The notes under the pieces were generated by a model, which worked only from the letters and a program-made list of their open reading frames with translations, was not told the DNA's origin and did not search any database. Below, piece after piece: positions 37,135 to 46,632 of a stretch of DNA of 64,000 bases. The stretch is from CAZIVP01 sp964542915. Lineage in GTDB: Bacteria; Calditrichota; Calditrichia; Calditrichales; Calditrichaceae. The stretch's first letter is position 1. The number at the start of each line of letters is the position of its first letter. The position numbers and the translations under genes are program-made. The stretch lies in contig CAZIVP010000007.1 of NCBI GenBank assembly GCA_964542915.1, positions 1 to 64,000 on the forward strand, written 5' to 3'.

Positions 37135-37995
37135 ATGAAACAACTCTTATCCGCTCTTAAAGAACGGGAGAAAGAATTACATTGCCTCTACCGCGTTGAA
37201 GCTGTTTTGCAAAAACCTAACCTCAGTCTGGAACAGGTGTTTCGTCAGTTTCTAAAAATGATTCCGCCCGGATGGCAGTTCCCGGAAGTTTGCCGCGTTA
37301 AGATCATCTATCGCGACAAAACATTTACACCAGAGGATTTTAAAGAGACGCAATGGAAACAGCAGGCGTCTTTGATTGTCGATGAGAATGTGGAAGGTGC
37401 CATCTTTGTTTATTATATCGAAGAAGACGGATTTGATCGCAACGAGCCTTTTTTGCCGGAAGAACAAAAATTACTGAATGCCATCGCGGAACGATTAAGC
37501 ATGTACATATTTCATAAACGTTTGGAACGCACGATGGCCTATCTGGAGGCGCCTGTAAAACCGGATATCTCGCACAATGAACTGAATTTTATGCTAACGA
37601 CCCGCAGCGACGAACATTGGAAATGGCGGGAAAGTATGGCGCGGAAAATCGCCGGCAAATTAGATTTTAAAGCCTTTGGCGCCCGGGCAATATATTTGAT
37701 CGGCAGCGTGAAAGAAGCCAGCGCCGGCCCCGCCAGCGATCTGGATTTGATTGTTCACATAAAAAACGATGCGCAGAACATTGAGTTGTTGAAAATCTGG
37801 ATCGATGGTTGGAGTTTGTGTTTGGCGGAACTTAATTACCTGAAGACCGGCTATCCGATGAAAGACGGTCTGATTGATTTACATGTCGTAACCGATGAAG
37901 ATATTAAAAACAAAACCAGCTTTGCGGTAATGATCCGTTCAGTTGATCACCGCGCGCGTCTTTTAAACAAGGCTGGCGAACCATCAGGGAGATGA
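37135..37995 (+). CDS. GAF-like sensory domain fused to a nucleotidyltransferase
   Basis: 286 aa. Residues 1-140 resemble the GAF-like segment found ahead of PEP-synthase/PPDK-type proteins in many bacteria (EKELHCLYRVEAVL; IPPGWQFPEVCRVKI; LLNAIAERLSMYIFHKRL). Residues about 175-260 are a pol-beta superfamily nucleotidyltransferase: YLIGSVKEASAGPASDLDL has the GS and DxD-type metal residues. The substrate is unknown: small RNA, nucleotide or protein are all possible. It overlaps the phosphoesterase gene by four bases (ATGA), so the two act at matched levels, possibly as a make/remove pair. Confidence 0.8.
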   Translation: MKQLLSALKEREKELHCLYRVEAVLQKPNLSLEQVFRQFLKMIPPGWQFPEVCRVKIIYRDKTFTPEDFKETQWKQQASLIVDENVEGAIFVYYIEEDGFDRNEPFLPEEQKLLNAIAERLSMYIFHKRLERTMAYLEAPVKPDISHNELNFMLTTRSDEHWKWRESMARKIAGKLDFKAFGARAIYLIGSVKEASAGPASDLDLIVHIKNDAQNIELLKIWIDGWSLCLAELNYLKTGYPMKDGLIDLHVVTDEDIKNKTSFAVMIRSVDHRARLLNKAGEPSGR

Positions 37996-38864
37996 ACGAT
38001 CGGCCCATGTGTTACTGTTTTTTTGTTTCGGATTTGCATGGTAATGTCGAGCGCTACCGGAAATTATGGCGTGCCATAGATCGAGAGCGTCCCGAGGTCC
38101 TCCTCATGGGCGGGGACCTATTGCCGTTTGGTTCGGGATTCGGTCCTGATGCCCGCGCCTATGATAATTTTATTCGCCAATTTATGATGATCGGTTTTAA
38201 CGATTTGAAGCTGCGGTTACAGGAACACTATCCATTGGTATTATTGATCCTGGGCAATGATGATCCGCGCATGTATGAACGCGACGTCATTCACGGGGAA
38301 CGCATGGGCTTATGGTGCTACATACACCGGCGACGTCTCATTTTTGAGGATTATGTTTTTTTCGGATACGCGCACATTCCGCCCACGCCCTTTTTGCTCA
38401 AGGATTGGGAGCGTTACGATGTATCCCGCCATGTAGATCCCGGCTGCACCCATCCCACGGAAGGTCATCATACGGTTCCGTTAAGACACAATCTGAAATT
38501 TGTAACCATCCAGAAGGAATTGGACGGTTCCGTGAACTTTGATGATTTTTCCCGCACCATTATGTTGTTTCATACGCCGCCGTATCGATGTGTATTGGAC
38601 AGGGCCGAACTGGACGGAAAACGGATCGACCATGTACCGCTTGAAAAACATCTGGGCAGTATTGCCCTGCGTCGTTTTATCGAAACGAAACAGCCGTTTA
38701 TAACGCTCCACGGACACGTGCACGAATCCTCGCGGTTAACCGGAAGCTGGAAAGATACAATCGGACGCACCCAGACCTTTTCGGCCGCAGTGGAGCCGCC
38801 CCATCTGGCGATTGTTAAGTTTTACCTTAATAATCCTGAGGAAGGTCAACGGGAAATTTTATGA
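37992..38864 (+). CDS. calcineurin-like metallophosphoesterase
   Basis: 290 aa. Metal-binding motifs run in order: FFVSDLHGN (D, H), LLMGGDLLPF (D), LILGNDDPR (GND in place of GNH), and TLHGHVHESS (GHxH). The middle contains a HTPPYRCVLDRAELDG segment. No signal peptide. The overlap with the nucleotidyltransferase gene suggests that it hydrolyses the product or the modification made by that enzyme, but no substrate evidence exists in the sequence. Confidence 0.9.
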   Translation: MNDRPMCYCFFVSDLHGNVERYRKLWRAIDRERPEVLLMGGDLLPFGSGFGPDARAYDNFIRQFMMIGFNDLKLRLQEHYPLVLLILGNDDPRMYERDVIHGERMGLWCYIHRRRLIFEDYVFFGYAHIPPTPFLLKDWERYDVSRHVDPGCTHPTEGHHTVPLRHNLKFVTIQKELDGSVNFDDFSRTIMLFHTPPYRCVLDRAELDGKRIDHVPLEKHLGSIALRRFIETKQPFITLHGHVHESSRLTGSWKDTIGRTQTFSAAVEPPHLAIVKFYLNNPEEGQREIL

Positions 38865-38910
38865 TTAAATGCATGACAATCGATCAATTAAATAAAATGA
38901 GGAAATACCG

Positions 38911-40584
38911 ATGAATAACCGCATAACACGCCGCCGTTTCAGCAAAACACTGACAGCTGGAACGTTGGGATTATTGGCAGGCTGCCAGTTTAATTCCCGC
39001 TTCGATATCATTATCAAAAACGGGACGATCATTGACGGCACAGGTAAGCCGAAGTTCAGGACGGATATCGGTATCAGCAACGATCGCATCGTTGCCCTCG
39101 AAAACCTGGAACATGCGACGGCTAAGAGAATCATTGACGCAGACCGTTTAATGGTTGCACCGGGATTTATCGATATCCATACCCATACCGATTTAGAGCT
39201 GTTGGTCGATCACAGGGCGCAAAGTAAAATTTTGCAGGGCGTAACGACTGAAGTATCGGGAAATTGCGGTTACTCGCCCTTCCCTTTAAATAAAAAAGAC
39301 TTTGAAGATCTAAAAACGAATGCATCGCAGCAATATGGTCTTACGATTGATTGGAGCGATATAAATGGATTTTTGTCGGCTCTGGATAAACAAAAACCCT
39401 CGATTAACTATGCCACCTTTACAGGACACGGAAATCTCAGGAGTTATGTTGTTGGTAAAAACGATGTAAGCGCCCGTCAGGAGCAGATTCGAAAAATGCA
39501 GAGTATATTGGCGGAATCCATGCGGAACGGGAGCCTGGGCCTTTCGACAGGACTCGAATACGCTCCCGGTAGTTATGCCTCAACGGAGGAATTGATCGCC
39601 CTGAATGAGGTTGTTGCACAACATAACGGAGTTTATGCAACGCACATACGCAATGAAGATGACCGTGTGGAAGAAGCCGTAGCGGAAGCCATTCGAATTT
39701 GCAGGGAAACAAATGTATCCCTGCAAATATCGCACTTAAAAGCATGCAATCCCGATAACTGGCATAAAATTGACCATCTTTTGCAAATGGTGGATGAGGC
39801 GGTTGATAGAGGACTTCCGGTTAAAGCCGACCGATATCCTTATATAGCTTACGGTACCGGCCTCTCGATCTTTCTTCCCGTTTGGTCCAGACAGGGGGAT
39901 ACCGAAGATCAAATAGCACGGCTGAGCACCTCTTCCAAACTTTCGGAAATAGAAGCCCATGTTCTCTCGCGGGGCAAACGCATCGGCGGATGGGACCGGG
40001 TGTTAATAAGCTCCTGCATGACCGGGGCGAATAAAAGCCTCGAGGGTAAAACGATTGCAGAAGCCGCCACAGAGCGAAACCAGGAACCGTTTGCATTTAT
40101 AAGGCAATTATTGATTGACGAACGGATGCGTGTCCAAATTGTGGGCTTTGCTATGGAAGAATCCAATCTGAGAAAAGTATTGTCATCGCCCCATGTTATG
40201 ATCGGTTCGGATGGGAACGCTGTTGCTCCTGCCGGCAAGTTAGGCGATGGCAAGCCCCATCCCAGGTTTTACGGGACCTTTCCGCGTGTGCTCGCTAAAT
40301 ATGTTCGTGATACGGAATTGTTTAATTTTCCGACAGCGGTAAAAAAAATGACATCTATGCCAGCCGATAAATTGGGTCTGTCAAAACGAGGCCGTATTAG
40401 TAAAAATTATTTTGCGGACCTGGTTTTGTTCGATCCGCAAACCGTGAGCGATAAGGCAACGTTTGTAAATCCGCATCAATTTTCAACGGGTATTGAATAT
40501 GTGATTGTCAACGGACAAATCGTTGTAAATAAAGGCAAACACACAGGCAAAAAAGCAGGTCGTGTTTTGACGCGCCGTATATGA
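38911..40584 (+). CDS. N-acyl-D-amino-acid deacylase family amidohydrolase (exported)
   Basis: 557 aa with GAGGA before ATG. The N-terminus TRRRFSKTLTAGTLGLLAGC has both a twin-arginine motif and a lipobox, so it is probably a Tat-exported lipoprotein. The amidohydrolase core has PGFIDIHTHTDLE, VSGNCGYSP, ATHIRNE, LQISHLKA and IGSDGNAVAP, the D-aminoacylase/dihydroorotase-like set. It would release D-amino acids from N-acyl or D-dipeptide substrates, for example from peptidoglycan turnover; the exact substrate is not readable. Confidence 0.92.
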   Translation: MNNRITRRRFSKTLTAGTLGLLAGCQFNSRFDIIIKNGTIIDGTGKPKFRTDIGISNDRIVALENLEHATAKRIIDADRLMVAPGFIDIHTHTDLELLVDHRAQSKILQGVTTEVSGNCGYSPFPLNKKDFEDLKTNASQQYGLTIDWSDINGFLSALDKQKPSINYATFTGHGNLRSYVVGKNDVSARQEQIRKMQSILAESMRNGSLGLSTGLEYAPGSYASTEELIALNEVVAQHNGVYATHIRNEDDRVEEAVAEAIRICRETNVSLQISHLKACNPDNWHKIDHLLQMVDEAVDRGLPVKADRYPYIAYGTGLSIFLPVWSRQGDTEDQIARLSTSSKLSEIEAHVLSRGKRIGGWDRVLISSCMTGANKSLEGKTIAEAATERNQEPFAFIRQLLIDERMRVQIVGFAMEESNLRKVLSSPHVMIGSDGNAVAPAGKLGDGKPHPRFYGTFPRVLAKYVRDTELFNFPTAVKKMTSMPADKLGLSKRGRISKNYFADLVLFDPQTVSDKATFVNPHQFSTGIEYVIVNGQIVVNKGKHTGKKAGRVLTRRI

Positions 40585-40798
40585 AATTTAAAAACATTAC
40601 GCTCTTATCCGTCCGGATATAATGCCGTCGTTTATTCCTCACCGTTGAGTATTATTCGATGTTTATTTTGTTTGCTTATTGAGCTTTTCCTGAACCCAAT
40701 AAGTTGGTTTATCTTCATAGACGAGACGTATTTTTTTCAATTTTTGTCTGAAATTGACGATTATATGATCAATTGCAACAACCGATTTAGGCCCAATT

Positions 40799-43081
40799 AT
40801 GCTTGAAGATCGATTATATTTCGGCGATATAAAAGTTGAAGATGAATTTAAAGAACCGCTAAAACAGAAAAGCGATTTTGAATTAGCGCATCGCAGCAAT
40901 ATTGCCCCTTTGATGTACTTTTTACTATTTGCGATTTTTATCAAGATATCCGACGTATATAACGATTATCCATTGCAAACCGTTGCAACCGGAATCCTTC
41001 TTGTATCCCTGACATTGCTCAGGTTGTATGTAACGTTTAAAATCAAAAAAATATATTATGTTAATATAATGCAGTGGCGGGCAAGCTACGGGTTTTTATC
41101 TCTTTTTATTGCTTTAATTTTGGGAGGATTTACGGCCATAATCCTTTATAATTATGGATTATCCGTATCTTCTATTCTGCTCGTGCTTATTAATATCGGT
41201 CTGGCTTCGGCGGGGGCGGTTACGCTTGCGCCCAATCTTTATCTTATCCGGTTTTATCTTATTCTTATTTTAGTGCCGCCGGCGCTCAGCCAATTAATAA
41301 CTGCAACAGAAAATGCACTGGCAATGGCCATGTTGTTTTTGTTATACCTCACATTTATGCTAATCCAGGCTAAAAATCAAAATCTCACTTACTGGCAAAA
41401 TCTTCTGAGCCAGGCGCGTTTGCAAAAACAAACGGAAATCCTTGAAAAAACAGCCGCAGATTTGGAGGCGGCTAACCAGGCAAAAAGTGAATTTTTAGCT
41501 AATATGAGCCATGAAATTCGTACGCCCATGAACGGTATCATCGGAATGACGGAATTAGCGTTGGATACGAAGCTCACTGAAGAACAACGTGGTTATCTCG
41601 ATATTGTACGTAATTCGGCTCATGCATTACTGAGCCTTATTAATGATATCCTTGATTTTTCCAAAATCGAAGCGCGTCGCCTTGATCTGGAAGAGATCGA
41701 ATTCAATTTGAGAGAAAGCGTCGGGGAAACTCTGCGATCCCAAGCCCATCGGGCGCAAAAGAAAGGATTGGAGCTAACCTATTTTATCGATCGCGAGGTC
41801 CCGGATTTTGTAAAAGGAGACCCGGGGCGCCTGCGTCAGATTATGATAAACCTGATCGGCAATGCCATAAAATTTACGAAAAAAGGTGAAATTTCGGTCC
41901 ACATTCAAAAACAGTGGCAAAACGATAGGCAACTTCAATTGTATTGTACGGTAACCGACACGGGCGTAGGGATATCGAAGGAAAAACAGGAGACTATTTT
42001 TGAAAGTTTTGCACAGGCCGATAGCTCCAATACCCGAACATTTGGAGGCACCGGTTTAGGTTTGTCGATTTCACTGCAACTGGTAGAATTGATGCAGGGT
42101 GATATTTGGGTGCAAAGCCCCGTTTTTGATCCCGAGACAAAAGATCATATTGGCGGCCCGGGTTCGCGGTTTCATTTTACTGTGACCATGGATGTCTGCC
42201 ATAAACCGGAGGATATCAAGAGGGAATTTGTTGAAGTTTTACAGGGCAAGCATGTTTTACTGGTGGATGATAACGAAACAAACCGCGCCTATTTTAGCGA
42301 ATTATTAAAAAAACAGGGCATTGAGGTGACCAGCGTTTCCGATGCACCCTCTGCTCTGAAAAAGTTGGCCCCGAACGACAAGGGCGAGGACCAATTTGAT
42401 ATCCTTATTACCGATTCCCAGATGCCCGGAAAAGATGGTTTTGACCTGGTAAGCGCCATAAGGGATCATAGCCGGAATAACCATTTAAAATTCATTATGA
42501 TGACTTCCGCGGGTACACGCGGCGATGGTGAACGTTGCCGTCGTTTGGGAATCCATGCCTATTTAACGAAACCGATTCAACCTTCCCAGTTCTACAAAGC
42601 GCTTCGTATGGTGTTTCAATCCGAGCAAAATGCCGAAGGCGCATTACCGCTGATAACGCGCCATACAGTCAACGAGACTCTTTCACCGCGCAACATTTTG
42701 GTAGCCGAAGACAACCCCGTTAATCAGAAATTGATCCGAAAACTATTGGAAAAAAAGGGCTACTCGGTCACCATTGCAGAAGACGGACAAAAAACAATTG
42801 AACTCTACGAAAAAGGCGGTTTTGATTGCATCTTAATGGATATTCAGATGCCCGAATTGAATGGATACGAAGCAACCAGAAAAATCCGCAGTAAAGAGAA
42901 AAACAAGGACCGCCATATACCCATTGTGGCCTTAACCGCCCACGCCATGAAACAGGAGATAGACCATTGCATGGCGGTTGGTATGGATGCCTATGTGTCT
43001 AAGCCCATTAGAAGAAAGGAATTGTTCGAAACATTGGAGCGTGAAATGGCCAACGAAGATACGCCGGTTGTTTCGGAATAG
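40799..43081 (+). CDS. membrane hybrid histidine kinase with two receiver domains
   Basis: 760 aa. Residues about 35-195 hold five or six hydrophobic segments with no extracellular sensor domain evident. A coiled coil leads to HisKA (MSHEIRTPMNG, His238), then HATPase_c (NLIGNAIKFT, DTGVGIS, FGGTGLGLSI). Two receivers follow: LLVDDNETNR with Asp539 and LVAEDNPVNQ with Asp681. No Hpt domain, so the final transfer partner is elsewhere. Not linked to neighbours by short gaps. Confidence 0.95.
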   Translation: MLEDRLYFGDIKVEDEFKEPLKQKSDFELAHRSNIAPLMYFLLFAIFIKISDVYNDYPLQTVATGILLVSLTLLRLYVTFKIKKIYYVNIMQWRASYGFLSLFIALILGGFTAIILYNYGLSVSSILLVLINIGLASAGAVTLAPNLYLIRFYLILILVPPALSQLITATENALAMAMLFLLYLTFMLIQAKNQNLTYWQNLLSQARLQKQTEILEKTAADLEAANQAKSEFLANMSHEIRTPMNGIIGMTELALDTKLTEEQRGYLDIVRNSAHALLSLINDILDFSKIEARRLDLEEIEFNLRESVGETLRSQAHRAQKKGLELTYFIDREVPDFVKGDPGRLRQIMINLIGNAIKFTKKGEISVHIQKQWQNDRQLQLYCTVTDTGVGISKEKQETIFESFAQADSSNTRTFGGTGLGLSISLQLVELMQGDIWVQSPVFDPETKDHIGGPGSRFHFTVTMDVCHKPEDIKREFVEVLQGKHVLLVDDNETNRAYFSELLKKQGIEVTSVSDAPSALKKLAPNDKGEDQFDILITDSQMPGKDGFDLVSAIRDHSRNNHLKFIMMTSAGTRGDGERCRRLGIHAYLTKPIQPSQFYKALRMVFQSEQNAEGALPLITRHTVNETLSPRNILVAEDNPVNQKLIRKLLEKKGYSVTIAEDGQKTIELYEKGGFDCILMDIQMPELNGYEATRKIRSKEKNKDRHIPIVALTAHAMKQEIDHCMAVGMDAYVSKPIRRKELFETLEREMANEDTPVVSE

Positions 43082-43150
43082 GATAAGTTTTCATTTTAAT
43101 CTGTCCCTGAAAGAGCTGAATAACGCCTTTGTAAGCCAATTTTTTTATTT

Positions 43151-44062
43151 CTATACATCATCCTCCCACTTTTGCCGGCAATCGTCGCTGTTTTCAATTT
43201 CTGTTTGAATTGTCACATGATCGATCCGAAAGTCATGGCGCATCCGTTCGGAGATGTGATTGATCAGGCTATTGGTATTTAACGGCCTTTCGAGAACGAG
43301 ATGGACGGTTAAAGCGGTTTCGGTCGTGCTCATGGGCCATATATGTAGGTCATGCACATTTTCGACGCCTTTAAGCGATTGCAGGAAATTTTTGACCTCT
43401 TCAAAATCGATATTTCGCGGAACCGCATCGATGGATAAATGAAACGAATCACGCAGCAGATCCCAGGTACCCAGGGTGATGACTACGACAATGATCAAAC
43501 TGATAATCGGATCGATCAAATACCATCCCGTGATATGAATAAGTAATCCGCCCCCTACAACGCCAAGCGAGACGCCGGCGTCGGCGGCCATGTGCATAAA
43601 AGCGCCTTTGATATTGATATCGCTGTGCCTTCCCTTTACAAATAAGAGGGCGGTGAGTGTGTTGATGACCACGCCAAGGCCGGCGACCACCATCACGGTG
43701 GAACCGGATACAGGCTGCGGTTCAAAGATTTTCCGGATGGCTTCTATAGTAATGGCGCCTACGGCGATTAACAATAGAAGAGCGTTAAACAGGGCGGCCA
43801 GAATGGTTGTTTTACGCATACCGTAGGTTTTGGTCTTTGTGGCTGCCTTCTGCGCCAGGTAGCTTGCACCGCCGGCTAATACCAATCCCAATACGTCGCT
43901 GAAATTGTGTCCGGCATCGGCAATCAGCGCCATGGAATTAATTATTAAACCGTAAACCAACTCTATGATTATATAGATTACATTAAGGACAATACCTAAG
44001 ATGAAGGCATTGTGATAATTGATATTTTTTTTATTATGAGAATCTAAATGTGAATGTGCCAT
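43151..44062 (-). CDS. CDF-family divalent cation exporter (CzcD/ZitB-like)
   Basis: 303 aa, usual length. Six membrane segments carry the transport-site residues ALIADAGHNFSD (TM2) and HMAADAGVS (TM5), the HxxxD pattern of zinc-exporting CDF proteins. A cytoplasmic C-terminal domain begins near 225 (KGVENVHDLHIWPMSTTETALTVH). The N-terminus is His-rich (MAHSHLDSHNKK). It likely exports zinc or cobalt by proton antiport and stands alone between a convergent gene and a divergent gene. Confidence 0.94.
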   Translation of the reverse strand: MAHSHLDSHNKKNINYHNAFILGIVLNVIYIIIELVYGLIINSMALIADAGHNFSDVLGLVLAGGASYLAQKAATKTKTYGMRKTTILAALFNALLLLIAVGAITIEAIRKIFEPQPVSGSTVMVVAGLGVVINTLTALLFVKGRHSDINIKGAFMHMAADAGVSLGVVGGGLLIHITGWYLIDPIISLIIVVVITLGTWDLLRDSFHLSIDAVPRNIDFEEVKNFLQSLKGVENVHDLHIWPMSTTETALTVHLVLERPLNTNSLINHISERMRHDFRIDHVTIQTEIENSDDCRQKWEDDV

Positions 44063-44482
44063 TGATGCTTAATTTATTACGTAAATCGACTTAAACTTTG
44101 ATATTATTAAAAACATGCGCGTTTCAATGTTATCCCTTACAATCCATTTTTAATAACTTTTCGTGTGCTGGAACTTAATACCGGGAGGTGATTGATTCAA
44201 ATCAGATGTGTACCTGTACATTCATATTATAATCATCTTAGGAGAGGGAATAACCGAAAATAGAAATGTTTACATTTTCAAAAAATAATAGTGATTATAA
44301 TTTTGCATGAACGGAAATGAAGCTATATTAATCAGCACCCACCTAAAATAAATTTCAAAATTAGGCTAATCGGTTTCATAGCTTTATTTTTTGATCTGTT
44401 TGTGAAAGAAATGTGAACATTTATTTGTTACATGATCAAAAAATTACAGCGCTATCCATTGTATGAAAAATGAGGAGAGGTG
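44063..44482. other. divergent intergenic region between CDF and TlpA-like genes
   Basis: 420 AT-rich bases that must contain promoters for both divergent genes. A TAATTTTG at 44298-44305 fits the Bacteroidota -7 box and TTTTC lies 19 bases upstream, but it is about 180 bases from the downstream gene, so support is weak. No ORF, hairpin terminator or RNA gene was recognised. Confidence 0.35.
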
Positions 44483-44989
44483 ATGATGATGCTTAAAAAG
44501 ATGGTTGTAATCCTTTTATTAACAATGATAACGTTGACGCTGGCAGGCGCCGGCTCCGAAATCCCCGCTTTTCGATTGAAGAATTTGAACGATCAATGGC
44601 GCAGTTTTGATGAGCTTAAAGGCGAAGAGCTGACGGTCATTGATTTCTGGGCGACCTGGTGTGCACCCTGTAAACGGGCACTGCCCAAAATGGAAGCGCT
44701 ATATCAAAAATATAAGGAGCGCGGCGTGGCGTTTATCGGCTTGAACGTGGACAGCCATCGTAACAGCGCCAAAGTAAAACCCTTTGTTAAATCCAACAAT
44801 ATTCCATATCCCGTTTTAAAAGATCCCGATGGTTCGCTGCTATCACGCTTGAATATCAGTAGCATACCAACCTTTCTGATCGTGAACCAGGACAATGAGA
44901 TTATATACAGGCATGTCGGATTTCGACCGGGAGACGAAAAAAACATGGAAAAAGAAATCATTCAATATTTGAAGGATTCAAATGAGTAG
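44483..44989 (+). CDS. TlpA/ResA-like thioredoxin-family protein
   Basis: 168 aa. Three consecutive ATGs (44483, 44486, 44489) follow GAGGAGAGG, so the start is uncertain by two codons. A signal-like hydrophobic segment precedes the thioredoxin fold. The active site is FWATWCAPCKRALPKME (Cys60/Cys63) and the cis-Pro segment is SSIPTFLI. It is periplasmic and probably reduces disulfides or cytochrome c cysteines. It opens a four-gene operon: its end overlaps the DUF6029 gene, and a Sec-containing thioredoxin-like gene follows. Confidence 0.93.
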   Translation: MMMLKKMVVILLLTMITLTLAGAGSEIPAFRLKNLNDQWRSFDELKGEELTVIDFWATWCAPCKRALPKMEALYQKYKERGVAFIGLNVDSHRNSAKVKPFVKSNNIPYPVLKDPDGSLLSRLNISSIPTFLIVNQDNEIIYRHVGFRPGDEKNMEKEIIQYLKDSNE

Positions 44990-46502
44990 ATCACTAAACG
45001 TTTACATGACGACTTTCTGTTTGCTTGCCGCACTTGTGGGACCGATGCAGGCACAATTATCTATCTCCAACCGTATAGAATACCAGTTGGGTAACATCCC
45101 GGATACGGAGCCCGATAATCGTACGACGTTATACGATCAACTCAACGTTCATTATTTTTCGGATAATTATGAACTCGGTTTTCGCGCGGAAACGTTCTCT
45201 GTCCGGAACAGGGCACAGGATTACAGGCGGCTTTCACAAAAGTATGTTCGCTATCGATCCGGCGGGCTGAATCTAACAATCGGGAATTTATACAAGACGT
45301 TCGGAAAGGGTTTATTGTTACGCACATACGATTTAACCGGCGTTACATATGAAGACCGCGCCTCCCGTCAACGGTACGGATTCTACAGAGATATTGAAGG
45401 CGTATCATTCAATTATTCACATGATTACGTGGAGGCAAATTTACTCTATGGGCGGCCGCTCCGTTTGTTCCAGCCGCCGGCACAACCAAATGAAGTTCGT
45501 CGGTCCACGCTTATCCAGGGCGGCGAAGTCAGCTTCCCGATCTGGATGGCGTTCAAGCCAGGCGTTCAGTACTTAAGAAGTGAATCGTCCAACAATATGA
45601 ATGAATATGGCGGCGGTTCATTGCAGGGATACCTGAAAAGTGAAACTCAGTATTATGTGGAATTTGTTCAGAATTTTAGTTCACAACCGGAAGCTTTTCA
45701 ACTCGGCAGCCGGGGCAAACATGCATTTTATGCCTCTCTTAACCAGACGATAGGCGAGCTTAATTTCAGTTTGGAATATAAGGATTACCATAAGTTCACC
45801 CTAATTTTTAATGAACCGCCAAGCCTGGTGAAAGAACATTCGCCCACATTATTAAATCGCAGTACCCATGCAGTGCAGCCCTTTGATGAACGGGGCTTCC
45901 AGTTGGAGGGCGTATACAATCTGGGCGATTTCAATACAGCCACTGTAAACTGGTCCCGTGCGGAGGGCGAATTTGGCCAGGGACTGAAGGTGTTTAACGA
46001 ATATTACGTCGACATAAATTATTATTTACAAGCATCTTCCTTGTTTAAGGTATTTGTTGATTGGTCGGAAGATGAAGTGATTAATGTAAACGATCGTATT
46101 ACATCCGGGTTTTCCCTGGATCATCAGGTTAGCGATCGCTGGAGTGTTTTAATCGACGTGCAGGGACAACGTTTGCGTCGTGAATATACGTTCTCACCCG
46201 AACTGGAACATCATGCAAACAACATGTTACTCGGTTTATCCTTCTCCAGGGCACCCTCGTTATCTTTTGGGGCAAACCTTGAAATATCCGATGATCCTCT
46301 GGAAACGGATCGTTTACTGGAAGAGGATAAATATGAATATAAGTACTGGCCCAATGTATTTGTCAGTTATCGTTACAATCAAAATCATGATGTGTATTTG
46401 TTTGCCGGACAACGGCGCGGCGGTAATGCCTGTAGCGGCGGTATTTGTTATGAAGTACAACCCTTTACGGGCATAGAGTTGCGCGTAAATAGTGTGTTGT
46501 AA
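44982..46502 (+). CDS. DUF6029-family outer-membrane beta-barrel protein
   Basis: 506 aa, starting eight bases before the TlpA stop. A signal ends in PMQAQ. The rest is short alternating strands with Tyr/Phe at the ends (LYDQLNVHYFSDNYELGFRA; YYVDINYYLQASSLFKVFVD). The C-terminal signature GGNACSGGICYEVQPFTGIE and the final LRVNSVL identify DUF6029. The two cysteines near the C-terminus could form a disulfide, which would connect it to the redox proteins encoded on each side. Function of the family is unknown. Confidence 0.85.
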   Translation: MSRSLNVYMTTFCLLAALVGPMQAQLSISNRIEYQLGNIPDTEPDNRTTLYDQLNVHYFSDNYELGFRAETFSVRNRAQDYRRLSQKYVRYRSGGLNLTIGNLYKTFGKGLLLRTYDLTGVTYEDRASRQRYGFYRDIEGVSFNYSHDYVEANLLYGRPLRLFQPPAQPNEVRRSTLIQGGEVSFPIWMAFKPGVQYLRSESSNNMNEYGGGSLQGYLKSETQYYVEFVQNFSSQPEAFQLGSRGKHAFYASLNQTIGELNFSLEYKDYHKFTLIFNEPPSLVKEHSPTLLNRSTHAVQPFDERGFQLEGVYNLGDFNTATVNWSRAEGEFGQGLKVFNEYYVDINYYLQASSLFKVFVDWSEDEVINVNDRITSGFSLDHQVSDRWSVLIDVQGQRLRREYTFSPELEHHANNMLLGLSFSRAPSLSFGANLEISDDPLETDRLLEEDKYEYKYWPNVFVSYRYNQNHDVYLFAGQRRGGNACSGGICYEVQPFTGIELRVNSVL

Positions 46503-46533
46503 GACTGTAGTTTCACTATGAACGGAGACTAAC

Positions 46534-46605
46534 ATGAGGAATTTGTTGGAATTACGATCGTTCGTGTTAGGGAATAATAAAATCCCGTTTGTATTTAGCA
46601 GATAA
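46534..46605 (+). CDS. possible 23-residue leader ORF
   Basis: ATG 46534 preceded by CGGAG at six bases, stop TAA 46603-46605. It encodes MRNLLELRSFVLGNNKIPF plus four residues. No motif. It lies 27 bases ahead of the selenoprotein gene and could be a translated leader or chance. Confidence 0.2.
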   Translation: MRNLLELRSFVLGNNKIPFVFSR

Positions 46606-46632
46606 ATAAACGTATATAAAGGAGACAAGAAA

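Noticed and set aside
44150..44210. Possible tRNA-like arm (GATTCAAATC) in the CDF-TlpA gap
   Set aside because: No acceptor or anticodon arms can be folded around it.
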